From NCBI GenBank assembly GCA_030849065.1, contig JASAON010001392.1, positions 1 through 20,027 on the forward strand: a stretch of DNA of 20,027 bases. The letters are read 5' to 3'. The notes under the pieces are model-generated. The model worked only from the letters and a program-made list of their open reading frames with translations. It had not been told where the DNA came from and did no database searches. This document shows positions 6,832-15,004 of this stretch, in pieces (the stretch's first letter is position 1; each line of letters begins with the position of its first letter). Source of the stretch: Jaenimonas drosophilae. Taxonomy: Eukaryota > Euglenozoa > Kinetoplastea > Trypanosomatida > Trypanosomatidae. The position numbers and the translations under genes were made by a program.

Positions 6832-8622
6832 ATGGCTCCATCTTCGTCTACGTCTACGTCATCCGCATCCGCTCTTCGAGCGTATCCGCTGAAGGATGTT
6901 CTGGAACGTGTGCCGCTGCCCGCACATCTTCTCTCTGGCCTCTCCAGCAAGTGGCGCTGCGTTGTGGTGCCACGGCTGGATGTGGCCGACACCACCACCG
7001 AGGCGGAGTCTGCCTTTACGGAACAACTCATGCGCTACCTCGATGAGGGTGTGCCGGTGTTGGTGGATGCTGCCAACGCCGCCGAGGCCAACAACATTTG
7101 TGGCGAGGATGCGCTGGCATACCTCTCGCGACCGGCGTGGAATGAGTTTCCCAAACCACAAATGTGCCTTCGCAACGGTTGGGGTGCGCCAGGCACCAAC
7201 CTCATCTCCTCCCGCTTTTATCAGCTAGTTGGCTCATTTTCGGAGGTGTGGTGCCCTGATCAGCGGCCGACGGCAGAGGCACACGCGCTCGCACATCTTC
7301 GTCTCACCGAGGAGGAACGCCGCGGGCTGGAGGAGGCTGCCCAAGACGTACAGGAAAAGGAAGAGAAGGATGCTGAGGAGCTCGATGCCATCCTTCCACA
7401 AAACCAGCTGCTGGAGCTGCAGCTCTTCCATCGCCAAACAACAAGCGGACCTGCCGTGGAGGCACTGGGTGAGCGGCTCATGTGGCCCAGCGTGCTCGAG
7501 GATGGGGTGCTGCTCGACCTCGCCACACGCGTTGCTCAACGGGGCGTCCAACAGTGGTGGCACCTAAACGATTGCGGGGAGTTGGTCATGCAGGCCGCAC
7601 TGCCACTGCCGGCACCACCTGCCTCTGCCACAACCACGCCATCTTCCTCATCGTCTTATGCCGAGCGCATTGATGCGGCACTCTACGGTGATGCCACACA
7701 ACGTACCACTCCCGTGAAGCTGGTGGTGTTTGGGCCCAAGGGGAGCTACGACTTCTTCGTGCACGATGATGAGGCCCTGAGTAGTGGCAAGGTGTGCTCC
7801 TTGGATCTCTTCCACACACCCGATGAGGCACTTCCCGATGATGCATCTCAGCTGCCCATCTTGATGGTGGCGGTGCTGCAGAGTGGTGGCCGACCACTGA
7901 TTGCCCCACCCAACCTCATTCACACAAGTATTCAGCTCGCCGATGGTGTTGTGGTTGAGCAGCGACGTCTCTCACACCTCTGGCTGGATGAGATGAGCTA
8001 CTTTTTGGAGCGCAGCGCACTCTGGGTGAATCCGCCCATCAATTACCACTATCTCGCCGAGGAACTCCGCGACGAGCAGTACGTGGCGGGCCAGCTCATT
8101 CCATCCTTGGTGGAGAGCTTCCGCCGCGCCGATGGGCAGAACACCTACGAGGCCATGCTTCGCCGACGTGTGGTGATGGCGCTCTACACCATCGCCATGA
8201 AGGAGGATCACTTTAGCCTCTCCAGCAGCTCTCGTGCGTCTTTGCTGCAGCTCCTCCAACAGGGAGATGCTTCCATGGCGGAGATCTTGATGGCGAGGAA
8301 GAAGAACAACACCAATAGCCTCATGGAGGACCTCTGCACCTACTGGAACACACGCTATTGTTGGCCAAAACCTGGTTGTGTGATGGAGCTGCCGCTTCGT
8401 CTTCCATCGTGGTGTAGGCCATCATCCTCTGCCGCCGCCTTTCTGCCCGTGGTGTACGACGATGCGAAGCGCATCGTCTATGGGCAAGAAAAGGCCACGT
8501 TGGAAGATACCGTTGAGGGGTACTTTGATATGAAGGGCCTCGAGGCCCAACGCCACCAGCTCCTCACTTACCTCAGGGTGAAGAAGTCTGCCAAGGATGA
8601 AATCCTCGACGAGCTCTTTTGA
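6832..8622 (+). CDS. 596-aa protein, possible divergent JmjC/cupin oxygenase
   Basis: No family is certain. Several features suggest a JmjC-type cupin, the fold of Fe(II)/2-oxoglutarate hydroxylases and demethylases. Residues 66-100 (MRYLDEGVPVLVDAANAAEA onward) resemble the entry segment of JmjC proteins. WWHLNDCGELV (242-252) matches the first metal strand, with His244. KLVVFGPKGSY (296-306) resembles the strand carrying the 2-oxoglutarate lysine (Lys296). PLIAPPNLIHTSIQLADG (355-372) resembles the distal-histidine strand, with His364. The usual Asp/Glu two residues after the first His is Asn246, so activity is doubtful. A charged helix (160-185) and a Ser/Thr/Pro stretch (255-276) interrupt the domain. 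A helical region (about 400-515) and a C-terminal part follow. The ATG at 6832 is chosen because it is first after the acceptor; upstream in-frame ATGs exist at 6718, 6721 and 6751. The gene ends in TGA. Confidence 0.85.
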   Translation: MAPSSSTSTSSASALRAYPLKDVLERVPLPAHLLSGLSSKWRCVVVPRLDVADTTTEAESAFTEQLMRYLDEGVPVLVDAANAAEANNICGEDALAYLSRPAWNEFPKPQMCLRNGWGAPGTNLISSRFYQLVGSFSEVWCPDQRPTAEAHALAHLRLTEEERRGLEEAAQDVQEKEEKDAEELDAILPQNQLLELQLFHRQTTSGPAVEALGERLMWPSVLEDGVLLDLATRVAQRGVQQWWHLNDCGELVMQAALPLPAPPASATTTPSSSSSYAERIDAALYGDATQRTTPVKLVVFGPKGSYDFFVHDDEALSSGKVCSLDLFHTPDEALPDDASQLPILMVAVLQSGGRPLIAPPNLIHTSIQLADGVVVEQRRLSHLWLDEMSYFLERSALWVNPPINYHYLAEELRDEQYVAGQLIPSLVESFRRADGQNTYEAMLRRRVVMALYTIAMKEDHFSLSSSSRASLLQLLQQGDASMAEILMARKKNNTNSLMEDLCTYWNTRYCWPKPGCVMELPLRLPSWCRPSSSAAAFLPVVYDDAKRIVYGQEKATLEDTVEGYFDMKGLEAQRHQLLTYLRVKKSAKDEILDELF

Positions 8623-8706
8623 GCACAACACCAACAACACCAACAACAATACCTTTCCACACTATGTTATAATCATCGTGTAATCTCTGCCAAACACACA
8701 TTTTAA

Positions 8707-8722
8707 TGTGTGTGTGTGTGTG
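8707..8722. repeat. (TG)n microsatellite
   Basis: Eight TG units in the 3' UTR of the JmjC-like gene. Confidence 0.85.
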
Positions 8723-8748
8723 AGTGCCATGAAGTTATGGCCGTCTTG

Positions 8749-8827
8749 TCTTGTTGCATCAACATCTTCGTTCTTCTTTCTTCTTCCTCATATCTTCTTA
8801 CGTGTGCTTGTGTGTTTGGCTCTGCAG
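8749..8827 (+). promoter_or_regulatory. Strong distal trans-splice acceptor candidate (237-aa gene)
   Basis: An almost 80-base stretch rich in C and T (TTCTTCTTTCTTCTTCC core) ends in CTCTGCAG, with AG at 8826-8827. It is a better tract than the proximal one, and the sequence from it to the start codon is free of ATG. Confidence 0.6.
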
Positions 8828-9063
8828 CCGTGGAGATTGATTCCTCGTGGCCACATTCTTGGCCGAATCTGCCATCATCTCTTTCCAACCCCCAACACAA
8901 CAACGAACCCTCGCCCCCCCCTCCATACTCACAACAACACAAGCCGTACACCGTAGACGGAGGTATTCGTGCGGGTGATCCACGCACCAAACATACCCGC
9001 AACCTTCACTATCTCACTTCACCCCCCCTCAACACACATTCATTCCCACGGGTGTGCGAGAGT

Positions 9064-9093
9064 GTGTTGTTGTTGTTGCCGTTGTCTGTGTAG
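9064..9093 (+). promoter_or_regulatory. Proximal trans-splice acceptor candidate (237-aa gene)
   Basis: A TTG-rich run ends in GTGTAG (AG at 9092-9093), 49 bases before the start. It is G-interrupted and weaker than the distal candidate at 8826-8827. Both could be used. Confidence 0.5.
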
Positions 9094-9142
9094 AGCACAA
9101 ACAACTTCGTCTCTAGCAACGTACGTGAATACGGAAGCACTC

Positions 9143-9856
9143 ATGTCCATCATTGAGTTTGCTCACGATCAGTACCGCATTGTGGATGCCCGTGATACCA
9201 AGGGGGATTGGGCACCACTCCACTTTGTACGTGAAGCCTTTGATTTCGCCACCTCGGAAGAGATGCCGATGGTGGCCGTAGACCTCATTGAGACGCAACG
9301 AGAACAACATCGCCGGCGATTTGTTGGGAATCCAGATGATACCGATCTCACCCGGGAGGAGTTCCTCCACCAACTAGGCATTGACGTGGATTCCACGCGC
9401 AACCCCGAGTCTGGCCAGTCCATCATGGATGTTACGGATGCCCAGCGGGAGTACTACGGCGACCCAGAAGATGAGGCCTACCGCGCCTTCCACTTCAACC
9501 TGAAGCAGTACGATGATGAGGTGCACGCCAACTTCGTGCAAACGAGCACAATCGTTGGAGATAATGTACGTAGGGAGCACTTGAAGCACCAACACTTGGA
9601 GGAGAAGATTGCCGGCATGACGGCCTCTGCCTCGGGCCGTTGTTCCTCCGCTCCCTCCACCTCAGCCAAGGTGGAGGGCCACTCCACGGCCTCATCGCAT
9701 CACTTTGATGAGCCCGACATGGTCTTGACGAGAGACTATCTCACGCAGAGTACGGCACCTCCGCTCGTGGAGGCTAGAGGCCCGGGGATGAGCTACAAGC
9801 AAAAGCTGATTCAGCAACACACCCGGGCCGGAGGAGCACACCTCTTCCTCAATTAG
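9143..9856 (+). CDS. Hypothetical protein, 237 aa
   Basis: I do not recognise this protein. It is acidic and polar, without signal peptide or membrane segment. Residues 1-155 look ordered, with helices rich in Asp/Glu and aromatic residues (HDQYRIVDARD at 8-18, DAQREYYGDPEDEAYRAF at 99-116). Residues 160-187 are Ser/Ala-rich and likely disordered. The C-terminal tail (190-237) is again well ordered in character, with GPGMSYKQKLIQQH at 213-226 and the end GAHLFLN, suggesting a conserved binding motif. The ATG at 9143 is the first in-frame ATG; upstream in the same frame there is only leader-type sequence. It lies between the JmjC-like gene and mL38 on the same strand. Codon use matches its neighbours, supporting a real gene. 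Confidence 0.82.
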   Translation: MSIIEFAHDQYRIVDARDTKGDWAPLHFVREAFDFATSEEMPMVAVDLIETQREQHRRRFVGNPDDTDLTREEFLHQLGIDVDSTRNPESGQSIMDVTDAQREYYGDPEDEAYRAFHFNLKQYDDEVHANFVQTSTIVGDNVRREHLKHQHLEEKIAGMTASASGRCSSAPSTSAKVEGHSTASSHHFDEPDMVLTRDYLTQSTAPPLVEARGPGMSYKQKLIQQHTRAGGAHLFLN

Positions 9857-10298
9857 CAACGAACGAAAACACAACAAGAAACTCCAGTTCCAGCGACGAG
9901 TGTAGGCATACTATCCTGAAATGGGGATGCATGCATCCAACGTCGATGAGGAGTGATGAACGCTGAGTGCGGAGCACAACGACGGTTCATCTCTTCTTCT
10001 TCTTCTTTTCTCTTTTTTCTTCTTGGGCCGTTCCAGGTGGACGTGCTGATGTATCCGAGCGCGGGATATCGCGTGCTGTGTGAGGTTTATCTGCCCACCC
10101 TCTCTCTTTGCCACCGCCACCACCAACACAAACAGAGGTACCCAACGTGGATGCCATCATTCACGTACTCCATGCGTTTGATGCCACTCATGATAATCTT
10201 CTACATACACACACACATATTTATATATATTCATGCTGTTGTTTTCTTCTTCGTGTACGTCAATTCATCTCATGTAGTAGTGTTCCGTCCAGCCGCAC
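9857..10298. other. Spacer before mL38
   Basis: No gene seen. It holds a 14-bp perfect palindrome (GGATGCATGCATCC, 9925-9938), a pyrimidine tract at 9991-10023, a CA run near 10206-10217 followed by an AT-rich patch (about 10217-10231), and the acceptor region of mL38. Confidence 0.65.
10235..10277 (+). promoter_or_regulatory. Predicted trans-splice acceptor for mL38
   Basis: A T-rich tract (GTTGTTTTCTTCTTCG) continues to CATGTAG with AG at 10276-10277, and a further AG at 10279-10280. The leader would be only about 20 bases and contains no other ATG. Confidence 0.65.
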
Positions 10299-11828
10299 AT
10301 GCTGCGCCACAACCACCATGGCTGCCAGCGGCGGTGGCTCCTCCCAGCCCTCACGACCCTCTCCCGTGCCTACCACTACCCAGGCTGGAAGACGCAGAAC
10401 AGCACCAAAGATGCCAGAAGCCGTGAGCAGCGTGAGAGTGATCGCAAGGCGAGGCAGATTGAGAAGCTGCCACGTCCTGAGGCCCTTCACGATTTTCAGT
10501 ACCCACACGAAAAGACGGTTCTGAGTGACTACATGTTTCAACACCCCGTCTACGACAATGAGCTGGACACACCACAACTCTTCAACCTCACCCCACCACC
10601 CAACTTCTTCGTGTACTGGAATGTCAGCGACTTTGATCGTACCGCCTACCCTAGCGTGCCCAAGGATGATCATCGTTTGCTCATTCCGTCCGCGCAGTCG
10701 GAAAGGTGGCAGCAACACCGCCAACGTGCGCAGAAGTACCTTGAAAAGCATGAGGTGGTGCCCAACTACCTGCCCCAGGTGGGTGGAGAGGTGAATCTCT
10801 CCGTTGTGTTTCCTGGCCAGTACCAAAGTCGCGCGCGCCGTGTGGATGAGATTACTGGTGAGCCGATCCCGCTTCCACCGCCAGAGACGGAGCTCCACGC
10901 ACGCAATTTTTGGTTCACTTCGCACTGCGGGAACTACATGGACCTCTGTGAGCTGCAACAGCCTCCATCCATCTTCTTTGTGGAGGAGGAGGAGGTGGCG
11001 GCGGCACAGAGCGAGCCCAACTACTACACCCTTCTCATCTTCTCGCCCGACTACCCATATCGCCGACCATCCTATGAAGAGCGTGAGCCACACGCAGCAC
11101 ACGATGATGGCTTCTTTCTGAACTACATGGTGGCCAACTTGCCAGGCAATCGTGGCAGCTCTGGCCTCCACATCAACAACCACTGCGTGGTTGGTAGTGA
11201 TGGCATCATCAAGTCGGGCGATGTTGTGGTGCCGTGGGTACCTCCGCTGCCCACTGAGGATGCGGGTACCACGCGACACATTTGCGCGCTGTTTCGCCAG
11301 ACCAACAAGGTGGATAATGTTGTTTCCCTCTCCGCCGAGGATGAAGAGCGCCACTTCCCACTGGCGGTGCGTAGCTCCTTCCGACTCGGGAGCCATAGCC
11401 ACACCAACACCAACAACAACACACAACAACAACAACAAGGTGAAGATGGCACGGCAGCACTTCCAGCTGCCCTATCCTCCTTGCGACGTGTGGAGCGTGT
11501 CTTGGCGCCAACACCGAGCGCGGCCACCTTCTTCCAAACGAAGTGGGACATCCAAGTGCAGGAGTTCTACGAGGCACATCATCTTCCAGAGCCCGCGGCA
11601 CCCGTGGATGAGGAGATTGAGGCGCTGCTGGAGTTCCACGCCAAGCCGTCGGAGGCCTTCCGTGTTCGTGCTCGCCATCGCCCCGATGGATCCACCAACA
11701 TGGGCAATGATCCCAACTTCTGGGGCCAGTCGGCACCTACACAGATGATGGATGGCACGATGCAGTCCTTGTGGTCCAGACGTACGGCCATGGGGAAGAA
11801 CGATGTGCCGGTGGTGTACCCGCACTAG
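10299..11828 (+). CDS. MRPL38: Mitochondrial large-subunit ribosomal protein mL38 (PEBP-like)
   Basis: The 509-aa product belongs to the mL38 group of mitoribosomal proteins, which carry a phosphatidylethanolamine-binding-protein fold and sit at the central protuberance of the large subunit. PEBP landmarks are YTLLIFSPDYP (243-253), NYMVANLPGN (275-284) and VVPWVPPLPTEDAGTTRHIC (310-329) followed by ALFRQ. The N-terminus (MLRHNHHGCQRRWLLPAL) is basic and aromatic without acidic residues up to about residue 37, as in a mitochondrial import sequence. Residues 35-200 form the N-terminal extension typical of mL38, and the C-terminus is extended. A His/Asn/Thr/Gln tract at about 365-380 is low complexity. 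The start is the first ATG after the acceptor. A 392-codon open frame on the opposite strand overlaps this gene and is a shadow. Confidence 0.88.
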   Translation: MLRHNHHGCQRRWLLPALTTLSRAYHYPGWKTQNSTKDARSREQRESDRKARQIEKLPRPEALHDFQYPHEKTVLSDYMFQHPVYDNELDTPQLFNLTPPPNFFVYWNVSDFDRTAYPSVPKDDHRLLIPSAQSERWQQHRQRAQKYLEKHEVVPNYLPQVGGEVNLSVVFPGQYQSRARRVDEITGEPIPLPPPETELHARNFWFTSHCGNYMDLCELQQPPSIFFVEEEEVAAAQSEPNYYTLLIFSPDYPYRRPSYEEREPHAAHDDGFFLNYMVANLPGNRGSSGLHINNHCVVGSDGIIKSGDVVVPWVPPLPTEDAGTTRHICALFRQTNKVDNVVSLSAEDEERHFPLAVRSSFRLGSHSHTNTNNNTQQQQQGEDGTAALPAALSSLRRVERVLAPTPSAATFFQTKWDIQVQEFYEAHHLPEPAAPVDEEIEALLEFHAKPSEAFRVRARHRPDGSTNMGNDPNFWGQSAPTQMMDGTMQSLWSRRTAMGKNDVPVVYPH

Positions 11829-12055
11829 TTCGTACGACCTTCACAACAACAACAACATCATCTTCTTCTGTGGTGATGATGGACGATGGCAAGGGGGGCT
11901 CGTGAATGGCGATGTGTGCCCGCACATAAATTTTGGTGATGGATAGTGAGTGGCTAATGTGGCGAAATGATGTGCCATCACGATGATGGTGATGGATGCT
12001 TCACCCCTTGCGAGTGTGTTGTTTGTTGTTGTGGGACTGTGTATGAGTGCGCATT

Positions 12056-12111
12056 CACCTCTTCCATTCTTGTTGTTGTTGTTTTTGTCCATTGTGTGCT
12101 TTGAACGCTAG
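12056..12111 (+). promoter_or_regulatory. Predicted trans-splice acceptor for the 603-aa gene
   Basis: A C/T and TTG-rich tract (about 12056-12090) is followed by AG at 12110-12111. No ATG lies between this AG and the start codon at 12234. Another AG lies at 12146-12147. Confidence 0.65.
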
Positions 12112-12150
12112 TCGTGTAGTAGTTTGGTGTGTTCCTGACGTGCCGCAGAA

Positions 12151-12180
12151 ACACAACAACAACAACAACAACCAACAACA
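12151..12180. repeat. (AAC)n repeat in a predicted 5' leader
   Basis: Eight to nine near-perfect AAC units with one ACC, downstream of the predicted acceptor. They would be in the mature mRNA as a CAA-rich, unstructured leader. Confidence 0.8.
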
Positions 12181-12233
12181 TTCATACGCAACACATTCTA
12201 GTCGGTGATTTACCTCGCCACCCCCCACAAAAA

Positions 12234-14045
12234 ATGAGCGATTGCCACTTGCCCGATATCACTCGCCCCCACGCCGATGGTGCGGCGGCGGCACCACAAC
12301 CGCGGAGTTTGATGCTCGAGGCACCTCCTCGCCCACCAAGCCCCTACCGCCCACGCAATCATCGCCGTGTTGGGCAGACGCTGCCTGACCTCTTCCAGGC
12401 AAAGTACGAAGCCTTCGCACGCCGCCAAAAGGATACGATGCTTCTGCACCAGGCAGAGAAGGAGTCGGAGCGCAAGATGGAGCTCGAGCGCAGCAGCCGA
12501 CGGAAGCCCATGGTGCGCATGTTGCCCAAGGGAACCATCATCAAGCGCATCTCTCCCGAGGAGCAGGAGCGGATGGATCGTGCGTTGGCTGAGTACCACT
12601 TCCACGAAGCCCAACGCCAGCAGCTCGTGAAGGAGGAGCTAGAGGAGTACATCAACATGACGACGGAGGAGGAGCTCACCTTCACGCAATTCTTGGTGGA
12701 TCATCTTCAGGTTGCGGCAGAATTTGTTGTCCACGATGATACGAGCGCGCGCGAGGAAACCCGACGCAATGTGGTGGAGCGCTATGAGGGTCGCGATACC
12801 ATGATGTTTAACATTGCCGAGGCCACCGCCCGCCACTTCACGGAGGAGCGCATCGCCAAGATGATCGCCGAATACATTCAGTACCTGCTTCAGCAACATC
12901 GCGCTGGGGTGGAGGAGATCGCGGAGGAGGAGGCCGAGGACCTCCAGCGCGTGCTCCTCTGGGAGGAGGAGAGCCGCCCAATTGGCACCGGAATCAAGGT
13001 TGGCACCACGGAAGATCCACGGCTTCGCCATCTCCGCAAGAAGCCGAAGCGCGTGCGTCCTGGCAAGGTGATTGAGAAGACCCCAACGGAGCTCTGCCTC
13101 GAGAAGCTGCGTGAGAAGAGCAGCGCATTAGTGGTGGTGGAGAGCGACGCCAACGATGCCGGGGTGGCGGCGCAGGAGGGTGAGTACCTCCTCGATGGCC
13201 GTGCATTGCTTGAGCAGGATCGCGAGCGTCAGCGCCTCGCCATTCTCCGCTCCAACGCCCTCGTACACCTTCACGAGAAGGAGCAGCGTGGGCGTGAAGA
13301 GGTGCAGTACGAGGAATCCATGAGCTGGCTGCCCATCTTGCTCCATGGAGTGGATGGGATTTATGAGGCTCGCCGACACACCAAGGAGCGCGAGGCGCGT
13401 GAGGAGCGCGAAGAGGCCGTGCGCGCCGAGGAGGAGGAATTCTGCGCAGACATCAAACTTCGCATCTTAGCCGAAAACATCGAGGTGCGTGAGGAGGACT
13501 ATCTCGTGGAGGAAGATCCTGTGGAGGTGGAGAATGCGCGTATCGCCGCCGCCATTCGTGGCCGCCAGGAGGCCACCAACACCGTCCTCTTCCCCTCGCT
13601 GAACCTCGTGATGGATTTGGCCATGAAGCAGGATACGCTAGGCACGCTGCACAACCCTACTTTTGCGATGGTGAGCGCGGTGGAGCGCGAGATTGCGGAG
13701 GAGGAAGGCCGTCCAATGGGCAGCGTTGCGCGCCAGTTTCAGGTTGATGAGCGTGATATATTCACCCCCGACTATCTCGTGCATGTTTTGTGGTGTGGCG
13801 ATTTGGATCTCCCCAACATGCACCACCACTTTGAGGATTTGCAGAAGCAGGAGGAGGAGGAGGAGGCGGCAGAGATGCTGCAGGACTTCATCAGCACGAT
13901 GCTCCGCGAGCGCTCCCTGCTGATCCAGGAGGGCATCTGCGAATCCTGGAAGCTTTACAACTACGCCGCTGAGGAGTCGGCCAACGTCAGCTTCACCGCC
14001 GCGGGTTCTGTGTTCTATCAAGGCGTGCAGCACCCAGATACGTAA
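12234..14045 (+). CDS. Glu/Arg-rich helical protein, 603 aa, unknown function
   Basis: I do not recognise this protein. Residues 1-50 are Pro/Ala/Arg-rich (APPRPPSPYRPRNHRR at 30-45). Residues 52-140 form a long charged helix (FARRQKDTMLLHQAEKESER). Residues 145-245 look like a helical domain with hydrophobic residues (FTQFLVDHLQVAAEFVVHDD). A basic linker (265-282, LRHLRKKPKRVRPGKVIEK) precedes a second helical region with heptad-like Glu/Arg repeats (325-445). The C-terminal 450-603 has more hydrophobic content (LFPSLNLVMDLAMKQ, DYLVHVLWCGDLDLPNMH). No signal peptide or membrane segment is visible. Such proteins in trypanosomatids are often cytoskeletal or flagellar, but that is only a compositional guess. 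The ATG at 12234 is the first one after the acceptor; the frame upstream is the Asn/Thr-coding AAC repeat. TAA stop. Confidence 0.85.
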   Translation: MSDCHLPDITRPHADGAAAAPQPRSLMLEAPPRPPSPYRPRNHRRVGQTLPDLFQAKYEAFARRQKDTMLLHQAEKESERKMELERSSRRKPMVRMLPKGTIIKRISPEEQERMDRALAEYHFHEAQRQQLVKEELEEYINMTTEEELTFTQFLVDHLQVAAEFVVHDDTSAREETRRNVVERYEGRDTMMFNIAEATARHFTEERIAKMIAEYIQYLLQQHRAGVEEIAEEEAEDLQRVLLWEEESRPIGTGIKVGTTEDPRLRHLRKKPKRVRPGKVIEKTPTELCLEKLREKSSALVVVESDANDAGVAAQEGEYLLDGRALLEQDRERQRLAILRSNALVHLHEKEQRGREEVQYEESMSWLPILLHGVDGIYEARRHTKEREAREEREEAVRAEEEEFCADIKLRILAENIEVREEDYLVEEDPVEVENARIAAAIRGRQEATNTVLFPSLNLVMDLAMKQDTLGTLHNPTFAMVSAVEREIAEEEGRPMGSVARQFQVDERDIFTPDYLVHVLWCGDLDLPNMHHHFEDLQKQEEEEEAAEMLQDFISTMLRERSLLIQEGICESWKLYNYAAEESANVSFTAAGSVFYQGVQHPDT

Positions 14046-14897
14046 GCCGCGCACTTTCCTTCTTGTTGTGAAGGGAGGAGGGTAGTGTATGGGTAGGGCT
14101 GTACCTTTTGTGCGCTTGTTTCTTGTGAAAGGGGGGGGGCGGCTGACCAATACGTGTGTGTATGTGTGTGGCAGCCACAGGCCCCTCTTTCACTTGGGTG
14201 TTGTGTGCCTCACTTCATGCCTGTAGTCGTTTGCATCTGCGACGGGCATTGATATGGCGTGCGTTTTTTTTCTTCCACCCTGGCTGCTGCCGCCAGCACT
14301 GATATGTATGCACCCTCCTCCTCCCCCTGCCATCCTCAACGGCGTCTTCCTGCCTCGGAGTGAGTGCCGAAGAACAACGCCGAGGAAGGGGAGGGGGAGG
14401 TGAGTGAGTTGATGCCGACCACACTTGTTTGTGCTGAGCCTCTCTCACACACACACACACAGACGTGTGTGTGGTTGGAATGTACGAGGATGATAAGGAA
14501 CCACACCAATCAGCACACAGACACACACCCAACGGAGAACGCTCTCCTTCACTTTCTCTCCCTCTCTCTTACACACATGTTTCATGTATCTACAACGATG
14601 ATGATCATCGTTTTTTGGCGCGCCAACCACCCTTGGCTCGTGCACGGGTGAGTTTGGTGGCGCGCGTTGCCGAATGTACCGCAGTGATGTTGGCTTAATG
14701 AGATGCGTGTTTCATCTTCATGGCACTCGTCTTCTTCAACGCAAACAAACAAAAGAACAACACCAGAAAATGCACACGGCACTCGGCCCGAACGCGTGGT
14801 CGGGCGGTGGTGTGCGAGGATGAAGAGAGGAGGTGTGGCATCATCTCTGCCACTCATCTCCATCTTTGCTTGTTGCTATAGTTCCAACCACCTTTCA

Positions 14898-14956
14898 TCA
14901 CTACTCCTGCTCTTCTTTTTCTCATCATCATCATCATCATCATCATCATTATGTAG
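14898..14956 (+). promoter_or_regulatory. Predicted trans-splice acceptor for the PUF gene
   Basis: A pyrimidine-rich tract (TCCTGCTCTTCTTTTTCTC) runs into a TCA repeat (14922-14949) and ends in TATGTAG, AG at 14955-14956. The 48-base leader has no ATG before 15005. Confidence 0.65.
14922..14949. repeat. (TCA)n repeat within acceptor region
   Basis: Nine uninterrupted TCA units between the pyrimidine tract and the predicted AG of the PUF gene. Length variation here would change tract-to-AG spacing. Confidence 0.9.
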
Positions 14957-15004
14957 AACCAGAACGATTCAGCACTCCCCTCAACCTAGTACTGTGAAGA
15001 GAGG

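Larger units (their letters stand above)
8623..9142. other. Spacer: 3' UTR and long ATG-free leader
   Basis: No gene seen. After a short TG repeat there is a strong pyrimidine tract (about 8749-8827) ending in CTCTGCAG. From 8828 to 9142 not one ATG occurs, so the 237-aa gene may have a leader of up to 315 bases. A second, TTG-based acceptor candidate lies at 9092-9093. Confidence 0.65.
11829..12233. other. Spacer before the 603-aa gene
   Basis: No gene seen. It contains short AAC repeats after the mL38 stop, a hairpin-capable sequence at 11975-11995 (CCATCAC paired with GTGATGG), a pyrimidine/TTG tract with acceptor at 12110-12111, and an AAC-rich leader (12151-12180). Confidence 0.65.
14046..15004. 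other. Spacer before the PUF gene
   Basis: No gene seen in 959 bases. It has a G-run near 14130-14138, T-run, CA/TG repeats near 14449-14472, an 8-bp hairpin followed by T6 at 14594-14616, and near the PUF gene a pyrimidine tract with a TCA repeat. Open frames of up to about 105 codons are low-complexity His/Thr/Ser or Cys/Val types. Confidence 0.6.

Noticed and set aside
10260..11438. 392-codon open frame on the minus strand
   Set aside because: It lies almost wholly opposite the mL38 gene, whose protein is clearly recognisable. The antisense frame arises from the codon preference of mL38.
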